Of a stretch of 64,000 nt of DNA, positions 49,363 through 58,800 are shown piece after piece. Made by a program: the position numbers and the translations under genes. The DNA is from a virus: positions 23,218-87,217 of IMG/VR virus record IMGVR_UViG_3300017971_000023. The stretch is one strand, 5' to 3'. Numbering within the stretch: position 1 is the stretch's first letter; each line of letters starts with the position of its first letter. Below the pieces are notes generated by a model, which ran no database searches, had not been told where the DNA came from, and saw nothing but the letters and a program-made list of their open reading frames with translations.

Positions 49363-50322
49363 TTAAACTCTTGCTTTGAGTTCATCCTTAATTCTCCTTA
49401 CAGTTTTTTTGTCAAGATCGCCAAAACAGGTTGGACATTCTCCAAATTCTATAAGTGCCTTGATATAACTGGATATTTTTAGATTATGAAGTACTTTCGT
49501 TTTCTTAATCCATGATTCTTCCAATTTGATTTGAGAAAGTAATTCTTTTTTGCTCCTAAGACGCTTTGCCTTGTCATTTATTTTGGAAAGTTCTTCCAGT
49601 AATGGCTTTATATTTGAGATAAGTTTTTTCGTTCTTTTTATCTTTTTCTTCTTCTTTTTGATTTTTGAAAACAGGGTTTGAATATCTTCGTATCGTTCTT
49701 CTTTTTCTTCAAGCAATTCCTTTAACTGCATGTATTCTTCAATAATAGATTTGACCTTATCGAGTTTCTTTAATGATTCCAAACGAGCTTCAATATCTTC
49801 AATATCTTCATTAATATATTTTAGCTTTCCTTTTAAGTCATTTCCATCTTTGCGAATTTTTGTTCTTGCTTTTTCAATGATATCTGTTTTTACTGCACGG
49901 CTAATTGCTCGTGCGATTTCAGGCTTTGAACCGCGAACGAGAAAAGGATCATCGAACTCATATTGGATATTGATATCTTTTATGTTTAATAAAGCCGAGA
50001 CTTCTTCCGGAACATTACTATGCTTCATTTTACGGAAGGGTTTTCCATTGTTTATTTTGTAATGTTTATCTTTAGATGACTTCATAAATTCTATAGTTGA
50101 GTCATCTACATCTATAATTACTTTTGTTTTATCTTCGGGCTTTGCAAAGTGGCTCTTGTAACTGAATCCAGCTGGCTTATTATCTTTCACAAGTCTTATA
50201 GCACGAAGCAAAGCTGTCTTCCCGGAATCAGATATACCAACAATACCTGTTAGTGTCGGGGAGAAAGATATAGTGGTGTCTTTGTAACCCTTATAGTTAA
50301 TTAGTCTCAGCTTTTTTAACAT
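49363..50322 (-). CDS. Rad50/SbcC N-terminal ATPase half ending at a zinc hook
   Basis: MLKKLRLINYKGYKDTTISF then GIVGISDSGKTALLRAI (Walker A) is the SMC/Rad50 start. A coiled coil runs from about 165 to 290. ECPTC near residue 297 is the CxxC zinc hook, after which only about 22 residues follow. The chain thus stops just after the hook, and the matching C-terminal half is encoded at 47438-48055. The start at 50322 is preferred over longer in-frame reading. Confidence 0.85.
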   Translation of the reverse strand: MLKKLRLINYKGYKDTTISFSPTLTGIVGISDSGKTALLRAIRLVKDNKPAGFSYKSHFAKPEDKTKVIIDVDDSTIEFMKSSKDKHYKINNGKPFRKMKHSNVPEEVSALLNIKDINIQYEFDDPFLVRGSKPEIARAISRAVKTDIIEKARTKIRKDGNDLKGKLKYINEDIEDIEARLESLKKLDKVKSIIEEYMQLKELLEEKEERYEDIQTLFSKIKKKKKKIKRTKKLISNIKPLLEELSKINDKAKRLRSKKELLSQIKLEESWIKKTKVLHNLKISSYIKALIEFGECPTCFGDLDKKTVRRIKDELKARV

Positions 50323-50509
50323 TTCTTCTTTTCTTTTTTGTTGACTGTATTTGTTTCCGTATTGACTTGCAATATTTTTTGATTTCTTGCATGTTCTTTC
50401 TAACACGAACACCAGCAGTCGCATTTCCGCCGTCAAACTTTAATGCATCTTTTTCGGTGTTCTTAACCTTTGAAGAAAGTATGTTGATCATTTCAAAAAT
50501 GTTTGGCAT
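50297..50509 (-). CDS. Histone H1-like (Hc1-type) DNA-binding protein, 70 aa
   Basis: The body (MPNIFEMINILSSKV; NATAGVRVRKNMQEIKKYCK) matches the small Hc1-type fold with the G-x-R-x-R-K core, and a very basic tail follows. GGAGG lies 6 nt before ATG 50509. Such proteins bind and compact DNA. It sits in the recombination operon between the exonuclease and Rad50 genes. Confidence 0.7.
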   Translation of the reverse strand: MPNIFEMINILSSKVKNTEKDALKFDGGNATAGVRVRKNMQEIKKYCKSIRKQIQSTKKKRRNVKKAETN

Positions 50510-51429
50510 CATTTTCCTCCATTAATAAAGTTATCTGTCCATCTGTTTAATTTTTTCTTTTCTAAAAAAGAAAAGAAACGAAGACGGCTGAATTCTCTTA
50601 TAAATCTTTTTTTGGAGAAAGTATTTCTCCTTAATATAAATCGTTTCATAAGTTCTTCTCTATACGGGAGAGTTACAATTGGAAGGTTTCTTTTAATAGT
50701 GGCTTGCCCTTGCTGACTTTCTATTCTATTAAAAATAATTCCCTTATTTAGTTCTCCTTTGAGATATTTATGAACTTTTGATTTCGGATTCTTTGGATCA
50801 CTTGCCCCAGTTATACCGATGACTCCATCGGTATTGCAACCACCGATTGCTTTGGCGAGTGCCCATTTTTCTGGAGGCGTTCCATATTTTTTTATCATTA
50901 ACTTTTTTGTAAATATGGTCTTTTTTGTTGGAAAGAAGATATCACATTTATCCAAACATTGGAACATATCAGCGTCTGTTGTAACAATTACGAGGCGTCG
51001 TTTTTTATGCAACTTATTTACAAGATAAGCAAGTAGATCATCGGCCTCATAATTAATTTGAATGAAGTTATTTTTAAAACCAAGTTTTGGCAATATCTCG
51101 TGGTTGAGCTGTAACATTTGAACCAATAAAGATTCACGTTCCCTTTTATCTTTATCTGACATTTCTTCTTTTCTTTTCCATCGTTTTAGCTTATATTCTG
51201 GGTAGTCAGTGTTCCTATGAGATATTCCTGCATCCCAACAGAAGATGAAGTCATTTGTTTTAAACTTTTCTGCAATAAGAAGAATTTTGTTCAAGAATCC
51301 AAATATGACTCCAACTTTTCTTCCATCCAAAGATAAGTGTCCGACAGAATGAAATGCAGCGTAGGCCACGGAACTGCCATCGACGAGTATAGTTGTTTTA
51401 ATGTCTTGGTTTCCTTCTTTTGACTTCAT
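50509..51429 (-). CDS. FEN-type 5'-3' exonuclease (T5 D15/Pol I N-terminal family)
   Basis: The acidic cluster motifs are present: TTILVDGSSVAYAA, DFIFCWDAG, YEADDLLAYLV and VTTDADMFQCL. GGCNTDGVIGITG is the H3TH region. The family removes flaps and RNA primers. The ATG at 51429 gives 306 aa. An in-frame start 57 nt upstream would overlap the recombinase gene more. A 31-nt overlap remains. Confidence 0.85.
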   Translation of the reverse strand: MKSKEGNQDIKTTILVDGSSVAYAAFHSVGHLSLDGRKVGVIFGFLNKILLIAEKFKTNDFIFCWDAGISHRNTDYPEYKLKRWKRKEEMSDKDKRERESLLVQMLQLNHEILPKLGFKNNFIQINYEADDLLAYLVNKLHKKRRLVIVTTDADMFQCLDKCDIFFPTKKTIFTKKLMIKKYGTPPEKWALAKAIGGCNTDGVIGITGASDPKNPKSKVHKYLKGELNKGIIFNRIESQQGQATIKRNLPIVTLPYREELMKRFILRRNTFSKKRFIREFSRLRFFSFLEKKKLNRWTDNFINGGK

Positions 51430-52528
51430 CTTCGAACGACGCTTCAATTTCGTACCACTTTTCTTCCGTCTTTTTAATGAGCTCATCTTCTAAGTTTTCC
51501 TTTTCTACATATTTAATGAAGGAATTTTTTGTTTTGAATTTCTTTCCATTAAATTTGATTGTCCCTTTGGGCCAGAGAAAATCCATCATTGAAGAAATGT
51601 CATCAATACCATAGTCATAAAGGATAGTAAACTCGGCACTTCTAAAAGGCTTTGCAACCTTTGATCTTTCGACCATAGCTTCACTTCTGATTCCATAAAT
51701 TCTTTTGTGACCTTTTTTTGTTTTATCAAGTTTTTTGATTTCTTTAACCCATGCGACCATATGTGTATAGAAGTCAAGTGCTTTTCCGCCCGTTCTTGTT
51801 TGCTTTTTACCAAACGTAACGCCGATTTTACTCCTGACTTGACTTATGATAATAAGGGTTGCGTCTATTTTATTTTCTTCTAAGATATCACAGAAGGTTG
51901 GAAAGAATTTACGGCTGGCATATTTTTGAAGTGCGAGATCATAGTCACCTTTTAACTCAGTGTCATCTTTAATACTTTCCATGAAAGCCTTTTTACTTTT
52001 GGCTGATTGGAATGAATCCCAACTATCAATTACATATAGTAATGCTTCGCCCTTCTTTAAGGAAAAAGCTTTCCTTAGAAAACGACGGCAAAATTGCTCA
52101 AAATTTTTACTTCTTTCCCAGTTAACAGCATCATAAAATTCTTGACCGTACATTTTCTCAACAGGGAAGTCCATTACGCCTTCGCCGTTATCGTAACAGA
52201 TAATAACTTTTTTTACTTTTGGAAATATTTTTGATTTAACGAATCTAATAAACTTCCAGAACCAGAAGCATAATTCAAGTGCCAGTAAAGTTTTTCCACT
52301 ACTTCCATCACCTACAATATTGTTTACTCTTGCCCTTGCCCATCCTCCGGCTTTTCCAAGCCCACTAAGAGCAAGGTTCAATGTAATACAACCCGAGCTA
52401 ATAAATTCCACTCGTTTATTTATTCTCTTTTTTCTACGAGTTACTTGTCTTACATTATCTTTGGTTGTAGGCTTTCGGCGCTTGATTGTACGCTTTTTAT
52501 CCCGTCGTTTGATTTTCCGTTTACTCAT
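51398..52528 (-). CDS. RecA/UvsX-like recombinase
   Basis: Walker A GDGSSGKT (73-80), Walker B-type LYVIDSWDS and the DNA-loop region IISQVRSKIGVTFG followed by TGGKALDFY are the RecA core, in the standard order. A 40-residue very basic N-terminal extension precedes it. It would form filaments on ssDNA for repair, recombination and recombination-dependent replication together with the Mre11-Rad50 and SSB-like genes nearby. Confidence 0.9.
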   Translation of the reverse strand: MSKRKIKRRDKKRTIKRRKPTTKDNVRQVTRRKKRINKRVEFISSGCITLNLALSGLGKAGGWARARVNNIVGDGSSGKTLLALELCFWFWKFIRFVKSKIFPKVKKVIICYDNGEGVMDFPVEKMYGQEFYDAVNWERSKNFEQFCRRFLRKAFSLKKGEALLYVIDSWDSFQSAKSKKAFMESIKDDTELKGDYDLALQKYASRKFFPTFCDILEENKIDATLIIISQVRSKIGVTFGKKQTRTGGKALDFYTHMVAWVKEIKKLDKTKKGHKRIYGIRSEAMVERSKVAKPFRSAEFTILYDYGIDDISSMMDFLWPKGTIKFNGKKFKTKNSFIKYVEKENLEDELIKKTEEKWYEIEASFEDEVKRRKPRH

Positions 52529-52740
52529 TTTGCCAATCTCCTAAAAATTTTTTGGAGAAGTGTTGGTCTTGGTGGAAATATATATTCTCCATCATTTGTG
52601 AAGTTAAACTTTGTTCCACCAATCTTGATTAATAGTGGTCCTTCTTCTTGAACTTTTAATTGTTCAATTGGAATTCCACAATCTTGTATTGAGGTAAGTA
52701 ATCTTGAAAACTTTGTTCTATCATTCATTCCTATTATCAT
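52525..52740 (-). CDS. Hypothetical protein, 71 aa
   Basis: Small alpha/beta protein (FSRLLTSIQDCGIPIEQLKV; LLIKIGGTKFNF). A GGAGAGAAG site precedes the ATG. Its stop overlaps the recombinase start. Function unknown; possibly a recombination accessory. Confidence 0.6.
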   Translation of the reverse strand: MIIGMNDRTKFSRLLTSIQDCGIPIEQLKVQEEGPLLIKIGGTKFNFTNDGEYIFPPRPTLLQKIFRRLAK

Positions 52741-52927
52741 TCTTCTCTCCTTTTTTCTTCTTTTCTTGGTTAATCCTGTAATTTTTTATCATTGTAACCA
52801 AGAGCTCTTTTGTTGCCGATGCAGTATCGGCAACCAAGCTTTTTTTGATTCTAATAATTTTTGAATCAATGGCAAGAGTATTCCATTTGCTATCAAAGAC
52901 ACGAAGTTTGATTTTAAGATATCCCAT
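52721..52927 (-). CDS. Hypothetical protein, 68 aa
   Basis: ATG 52927 follows AAGAGGAAT; a longer in-frame reading lacks a site. Strand-rich beginning (MGYLKIKLRVFDSKW) and a basic charged tail. Function unknown. Confidence 0.55.
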   Translation of the reverse strand: MGYLKIKLRVFDSKWNTLAIDSKIIRIKKSLVADTASATKELLVTMIKNYRINQEKKKKGEKNDNRNE

Positions 52928-52928
52928 T

Positions 52929-53165
52929 TTATTCCTCTTCGCTAACACATGATTCTGACAATGTTTTAAACATTTCTTCAAGATGATTTTTTACTTCATG
53001 TTCAACATCGGCTTGTAAAGAAGAGAATGCAATAATGAAGTCTTCGTTTCTATAAGTTTCCGCCTCTGGATGGCGGACATGGAAGGTTGCTTGTATTGCT
53101 ATCAGGTGATCTTCGTTTGCGCTCTCTGCCCTTTTGCCGAGATAAATATTACCCCATATATCCAT
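52929..53165 (-). CDS. Hypothetical acidic protein, 78 aa
   Basis: GGAGAG lies before the ATG. Contains DLIAIQ-like strand (HLIAIQATFHVRHPE) and an acidic helix. No family recognised. Located between the ssDNA-binding protein and recombinase genes. Confidence 0.55.
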   Translation of the reverse strand: MDIWGNIYLGKRAESANEDHLIAIQATFHVRHPEAETYRNEDFIIAFSSLQADVEHEVKNHLEEMFKTLSESCVSEEE

Positions 53166-53205
53166 TTTTCTCTCCTAACGCAAGGGGGGATAGTTAAGTT
53201 ATAAG

Positions 53206-54462
53206 TTATATGCCAAGACTGTCTAATACCATTTCTCTTAAGTCTTCCAAATCATCAGCGTCATCTGTGTCTACATCAATATCTTCTTTTTTGATGTAGC
53301 GCTGGATTTGTTTTTCGTTCATTTTACCGATTTTTTTCTTGAGCGCTTTTATATCCTTTTTGCTCATTTTGGGTTCATCATCATCATCATCATCATCGTC
53401 ATCATCGAAATCATCATCATCGTCATCATCGAAATCATCATCATCATCGTCGTCATCGAAATCATCATCATCATCGTCGTCAATATCTTCATAGCTATAC
53501 TGCTCTTCCAGTGCTTCTTTGATTTTTTCTTTGACGTCGTCTTCATCATCGGATTTTTTGACTTTGATTTGCAATTCGTTTTCTTCAATAAACTCCTCAA
53601 GGTCTTCCATCTCTTCAAGGTCTTCAACTTCATCCATCAGCTCCTGGAATTTTTCATCCATATCTGAGTCATCGTCATCTTTTGTATGACTTTTGCCTTT
53701 CCAATAGGCTTCTTTTAATTCCTTATACGAAGGGACATAGACAATTTGATCAATGACATGGGCACCATCAAGTGTAGAATTTTTAATTACGTAATCGCGA
53801 TCTTCAAATGACCAGCCTTCGTAGGAAGCATAATCTTCCTTACCTTTGGGCGGTTCAATAGTAAACTGAATTGACTTTCCTTTCTCAGAGTGAGCAAAGT
53901 TTGTCTCCTTTTCACGACCGCGTCTATCAGTTTTGATGGCGATGGCTTGGATGTGTTTTTCTGAATAGAACCAAGGAACGTCCCAGAGTTGGACGCCTTT
54001 TCTTTCTTCACCACGATCGTAACTAACAACATTATACATGTTGCGACGCTGTGGAAAGAGTGGTTTGAAGGTTTTTTTGGAAGCACCTTTTTCTCGAAGT
54101 TTGTCTCTGTGTTCGCATATAGGGCAAGGCTTTCCATACGTTTGGGCGAGACAAATAAACCAGAGATCACCGATACCAACATTTCTGTGGCAGTAATACT
54201 CGTATGTGTAGTTATCTTTTCCTTTACTTAAGACAGGATCATTTTTACCAGTAATATAAGGAATGATATCTATTATGTGTCCACCATCCCCAGGCCTGTA
54301 CATCGGAATATCAAGTCCGGGTTTTAAAACATTTTTTCCAAGTCCTTTTGCTCGCTTCTTACTTATGCGAACCCTCTTCATTAGGCCATCACCCGTTGCT
54401 CTTCTCTTCGAACGACCTTTTTCCAATGAACTTTTTCTCTTTGTTCTTTTTGACTTTTTCAT
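53206..54462 (-). CDS. ssDNA-binding protein (T4 gp32-like) with Asp-repeat tail
   Basis: After a basic N-terminus, the core has MYRPGDGGHIIDIIPY, CHRNVGIGD, CPICEH (Cys ligands of a zinc site) and RGEERKGVQLWDVPW, the pattern of gp32-like phage ssDNA-binding proteins. The C-terminal third is acidic with runs of 7-10 Asp interrupted by single Phe (53375-53482), then a small helical domain (MSKKDIKALKKKIGKMNEKQ). Acidic tails in this family recruit replication and recombination proteins. AGGAGG precedes the ATG. Confidence 0.8.
   Translation of the reverse strand: MKKSKRTKRKSSLEKGRSKRRATGDGLMKRVRISKKRAKGLGKNVLKPGLDIPMYRPGDGGHIIDIIPYITGKNDPVLSKGKDNYTYEYYCHRNVGIGDLWFICLAQTYGKPCPICEHRDKLREKGASKKTFKPLFPQRRNMYNVVSYDRGEERKGVQLWDVPWFYSEKHIQAIAIKTDRRGREKETNFAHSEKGKSIQFTIEPPKGKEDYASYEGWSFEDRDYVIKNSTLDGAHVIDQIVYVPSYKELKEAYWKGKSHTKDDDDSDMDEKFQELMDEVEDLEEMEDLEEFIEENELQIKVKKSDDEDDVKEKIKEALEEQYSYEDIDDDDDDDFDDDDDDDDFDDDDDDDFDDDDDDDDDDEPKMSKKDIKALKKKIGKMNEKQIQRYIKKEDIDVDTDDADDLEDLREMVLDSLGI
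53375..53482 (-). repeat. GAT/GAC microsatellite encoding Asp runs
   Basis: More than 100 nt of mostly ATC/GTC triplets (plus-strand view) encode clusters of Asp separated by Phe in the ssDNA-binding protein. Such a tract can change length by slippage. Confidence 0.8.
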
Positions 54463-54616
54463 GATAAGCCTCCTTTATTAATTTGATTTTTACTTCATAC
54501 CAACTTCTCGCAATCGCTGTTGTAACTATTCTCGCGAGAGTGTAAATTGCTACAAGGAGAGTAAAATATGCTCCAATAGCGACAAACATATAGATCACAA
54601 TCTGTGGAATATTCAT
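54389..54616 (-). CDS. Small membrane protein, 75 aa
   Basis: ATG 54616 overlaps the upstream TGA. One long hydrophobic segment (IVIYMFVAIGAYFTLLVAIY) is followed by a basic tail. The last 74 nt overlap the start of the ssDNA-binding protein gene in another frame. Function unknown. Confidence 0.55.
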   Translation of the reverse strand: MNIPQIVIYMFVAIGAYFTLLVAIYTLARIVTTAIARSWYEVKIKLIKEAYHEKVKKNKEKKFIGKRSFEEKSNG

Positions 54617-54891
54617 CAATCCCCCTTGTAAGTTTCTATTTGTGATTTGAAATATATCTCAATCTCTTGATATATATCTTCAAGTACTTTTGCGTTTGAT
54701 GGTTTCTTCTGCATTGCAAGCCTGTGAGTTATATAAGCCATATCTCCGGCCCCAGCAAAGTAAGCGTTCTTTACAGATTCGAAAATAACAAATGCGGCAG
54801 TTTCGTCTTTTGGTTTTACTTTATTCCAATAATCTAAAAAATTCAAACCCAATGTTGTTACTGGATCATTTTTTCCTTTTGATTTTTTCAT
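54616..54891 (-). CDS. Hypothetical helical protein, 91 aa
   Basis: Starts MKKSKGKNDPVTTLGLNFLD. Helical, with ESVKNAYFAGAGDMAYITHR. Coupled by overlap to both neighbours. Function unknown. Confidence 0.6.
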   Translation of the reverse strand: MKKSKGKNDPVTTLGLNFLDYWNKVKPKDETAAFVIFESVKNAYFAGAGDMAYITHRLAMQKKPSNAKVLEDIYQEIEIYFKSQIETYKGD

Positions 54892-55358
54892 TTGCTCAAT
54901 CTCCTCTGGATTCTTCTTTTTGCTACCCTTGCTGATTCATCAATAGCTGCTTTTGGAATAGTAACATCAGCAAAATGAAGTTGTATATTGAGTTGAGTTA
55001 AATTTTCGAGCATCTTACGACGTTGAACGAAAGCTGTTTTTGCATCGTTTAATATTCGTTCATTATATTGGGCCTCAACATATTTAGCGTATGAATCTTT
55101 GACTTTACTACTTGTCACGAGTGCAGCTTTTATTGCACCTTCAGTTGGCTTATCATCCAGCTTATACTTATGTGGGCGAAGGCGAATTTTCTTTTCAATT
55201 TCAGCTTTTATTACTTCATATTCATGCTTTGCTTCGGCTGTCTCCTTTGCAGCATCGGCAGCCTTAAGAGCCCATTCCATATATAGTTGCGGTTGACGGA
55301 CAAGTTCTCTGTCCAACTTATAGCGATTTATTTTTAGTTGCTTCAAATATTGACTCAT
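54888..55358 (-). CDS. Coiled-coil phage protein of recombination/replication operons
   Basis: 156 aa with NRYKLDRELVRQPQLYMEWA at the start, a central KTIEAK-like helical region and LENLTQLNIQLHFADV near the end. I recall similar helical proteins next to recA-like genes in many phages. A recombination-mediator role is a guess. Overlaps the next gene by 4 nt. Confidence 0.65.
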   Translation of the reverse strand: MSQYLKQLKINRYKLDRELVRQPQLYMEWALKAADAAKETAEAKHEYEVIKAEIEKKIRLRPHKYKLDDKPTEGAIKAALVTSSKVKDSYAKYVEAQYNERILNDAKTAFVQRRKMLENLTQLNIQLHFADVTIPKAAIDESARVAKRRIQRRLSK

Positions 55359-55363
55359 AGTAA

Positions 55364-55750
55364 TTATCCTTCAGGCTGTGGTTCTGGTGGCAATATCTTG
55401 CCACACTTTTCACACCACGAGTAAGGCTTCGTTTCATTCCCGCAGTGCGGGCATTCAATAGTTTCATTTATGGGATGGGCTCTTTTGGATAATTCGTTTA
55501 AAACGATTGACTTTGCTTTATCAAAAATTTGTGTGATAAGAGGATTATCCGGGCAGAAATTTGGATGATCTGCGTCTACTTGAAATGGAACCGAAGAAGT
55601 TGCCCCACACCATTCGCATAGTAAAGGTTGATTTGCCTCTTCTGCTGGGGTCCAACAATGAGAATTATAAATCCATCTTATTAATTGGATATTAATATCA
55701 GTCTTTTTTGCTTTTTCACCCATTGAAGTTTTTGCTTTTAATATGTACAT
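55364..55750 (-). CDS. Zinc-binding protein, 128 aa
   Basis: Two Cys clusters: CEWCGATSS and, near the C-terminus, CPHCGNETKPYSWCEKCG, a typical double-knuckle zinc ribbon. Charged helical middle. AAGGAG precedes the ATG, and a promoter-like pair lies just upstream (55775-55804). Function unknown. Confidence 0.65.
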   Translation of the reverse strand: MYILKAKTSMGEKAKKTDINIQLIRWIYNSHCWTPAEEANQPLLCEWCGATSSVPFQVDADHPNFCPDNPLITQIFDKAKSIVLNELSKRAHPINETIECPHCGNETKPYSWCEKCGKILPPEPQPEG

Positions 55751-55774
55751 TAATTTACTCCTTTCTGTTATATT

Positions 55775-55804
55775 ATTATAACATCTTTTAACTCTTATTT
55801 TGAA
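55775..55804 (-). promoter_or_regulatory. Probable leftward promoter downstream of the polymerase gene
   Basis: Read on the minus strand: TTCAAA (55804-55799), 18-bp spacer, TATAAT (55780-55775). It would start a transcript about 20 nt before the zinc-binding protein gene at 55750. The -10 is perfect; the -35 matches 4 of 6. Confidence 0.5.
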
Positions 55805-58800
55805 GGCCGAGTGCTTTGATTATTTGAAAGAAGCGTTTCATTCCAATATTGAATAGGTGTTTGCTATCCGGATTGTGTAGGGTAGCTGCGGGGTGAAGAC
55901 ACCATACTATCCATGCGCCAATTCTTTCGTCCCAAGTGACTTTTCCACTCATATCTGTTATGCCACCTTTTTTTCCAGTGAAGAAGTAAAGAGCCGACGC
56001 GCCGAATGCGAGAATTACTATAGGTTTGACTTCTTTAATTTCTTCTTTCAGCCACTTTTTGCCGCACACCTTGATCTGTTTTTCACTTGATTTTTTTGAA
56101 TGTTTTGGATAACATTTATTAACATTGGTTACATGGAAGTTATCTCGTTCGTAACCACGGGCTTTTACTTTCTTCCATATTAGTTCTCCACTTCTTCCAC
56201 AGAATGGAATTCCTTCTTTGTCTTCTTCAAATCCAGGGTCTTGTCCAACCATCATTATGTTATATCTCCCCGAAGAAGGAGGTACGGGTTGATTACATTC
56301 TTCGATAAGACTACAAGTTGTGCATCGTAAAAGATTGTCAAAGCCTTTGAATCTTCTTTTTCGAATAATGGTTTTTCTCTTAGATAAGGAATACAAATAC
56401 TTCCTTTCACCTTCGAGGATTTGATCCAATCTATCAAGTCTGATTTTGTTATCGTAGAGTTCATATAGCCTCCTGTAGTAATCTTTTGGATTGGTAACAA
56501 CACGGAAATCAAATTTTGACTTTACTTCTTTAGAAATTTGAGTTTTCTCATTTATGTCATATGCACCTATCTTTTCTAATAGCTCACCAAGGGAGCCCTT
56601 ATGTCGCGGGATTTGTTTTGATCTTTTACCAAACCATTTACCAGTACTTTTATTATTTTCTGAAACAGATGCTTGCTTTGCTTTGACTACTCCAAGACCT
56701 TTTACTTCGATGAATGGAATGTGAAGCTTTTTTTCTTTTGATGTCCATCGCATTGGGTCGCTGATATTGACTTTCGGCAGTACAAGAGTTAGGCCCAAAC
56801 GATAAGCTTCTTCGACAAGTTCGGGCTTCTTTTCTTTTGCACTGTATGTAAGCGAAGCGCATAGAAATTCTGTTGGAAAGTTATTCTTTAACCAAGAACA
56901 CCAATATGCCAGCATAGCATATTCAACAGCGTGAGCCCTGTTGAATCCGTATTTGGCCCATCTTTGAAGTCCTCTCCAAAATTCTTTTGCTTCTTCTACC
57001 GAGAAGATTCTTTCTTTTTTGCATCCCTTAATAAACTGCTTCTTATACTTTGCAAATTCCTTAGGATCTCTCTTCTTGCCAATAATTTTGCGTATCTTGT
57101 CGGTTGTATTATACGGAAGTCCTGCCACTTCGTTGATGACTGCCATAACCTGTTCCTGATATACCAGGAGCCCATAGGTGTCTTCAGTAATTCTCTCATA
57201 GACCTTGTGTTTTCTTTCCCATTTTTTACCATGTTTTCTCCTTATATATTCTTCGGTCATTCCACTTCCAGCAGGTCCGGGTCTGGAGAGCGATACAACA
57301 GCACTAATATCCATAAACTTTTCGACACCCATTTCTTTTACTACTGAAGTGGTTGCGTAACCTGTTAGTTGAAATATACCAGTGGTGTTTCCATTGCTTA
57401 AATCTTTGTAGACTTTACTATCATCGAGGTTCAAGTTTTCAAAATCAATATTGTAGTCATGATTTTTTTTGACGAGCTTTTTTGTTTCAGAAAGTATGGA
57501 TAATAATTTTAATCCAAGAGCATCTAATTTCATGAGGCCAGCATATTCAGTGTCGTCCTTTTCCCAATTTACTAATATCGTATCTTTTCTGCTTATTAGA
57601 TTGCATCTACCGCTATCACCTATAGGTGTTTGAGATAACACAATGGCGGCAGCGTGTTGACTATAACCACGAACTTGACCTTCAAGGTGTTTAGCATACT
57701 TTACTACAACTGGATATTTTTCTTGGAATTCTCGCCCTTCTTCGTAAGTTTCTATAGCTTCTTGGATTCCGGTATGGTCATCATTGTCTTCAATTAGTTT
57801 CGTAAATCTATTTACTTCTCCATCTGGAACTTCAAAGACGCGACTTACATCCTTTATAACTGCTCTTGCTTTCATTCTGTTAAAACTGCTGACATTTGCA
57901 ACTCTTTCTTTTCCATAGACTGTTTCCAGATGCTGTTGTGCAAGATGTCTTTTGGAATGTTCAAAGTCAATGTCGATGTCCGGAAAGTCAATGCGGTCTT
58001 CGTTAATAAATCTATCAAATATAAGATTATATTTTATTGGATCAACTGAAGTAATACCAATGAGATAAGCTATTAAAGACGCGCCGACTGAACCTCTTCC
58101 AGGACCGAGAAGAATGTTGTTTTCACGGCACCAGTCAACGAATTCCCAAACTATGAGAAAATATCTAATAAATTTCTTCCTTTTTATAAGTTTAAACTCT
58201 TTTAAAAAACGTCTGTTGTACGTCCTGTTCGCCTTAATACTTTGTCCAAATTTATTTTTAAACCCTTCATAGCATATTTTTTTTAGGAAGTCAGCTTCCT
58301 TAAGACCTATACCTTTTCCTTTTACTCGTGGCAATTTGACTTGTCTCCTTGGAATCTCGTATTCACCACACTTCTCGGCAATCTCCAAGGTGTTATGTAG
58401 ATAAGAACGTTTATACATTCCTATCTTTCTCAATTTTGATTCCATTTCTTTCCAAGTTCTCAAATGTAAGCCTCTAATATTAAACTTCCAACGATTTTTA
58501 TCTGTCCATTTAGCTTTACGTTGGATTGCAAGAAGTATTTCCTGAGCCTTCCAATCACTACGGTCTATGTAATGGCAGTCATTTGTTACGATTATTTTGT
58601 TTCCAGTATGCTTGGAAAGTTTTAACATCTTCTTGTTAAAATTGATTTGTGGAGTTGTAGCATGTGGCATGATTTCGCAATATAAATCATCCCCAATTGA
58701 GTCTTTCAATTCATAAAAAAAATCAATTCCATTAATGAAAACATTTGTCCAGGAAATCATACAGGCAGTTGATATGACAAGACCTTCGCAACATTCTAAT

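Noticed and set aside
53308-53667. Ile/Val-rich ORF antisense to the Asp tract
   Set aside because: It is the complement of GAT repeats with no ribosome binding site, not a membrane protein gene.
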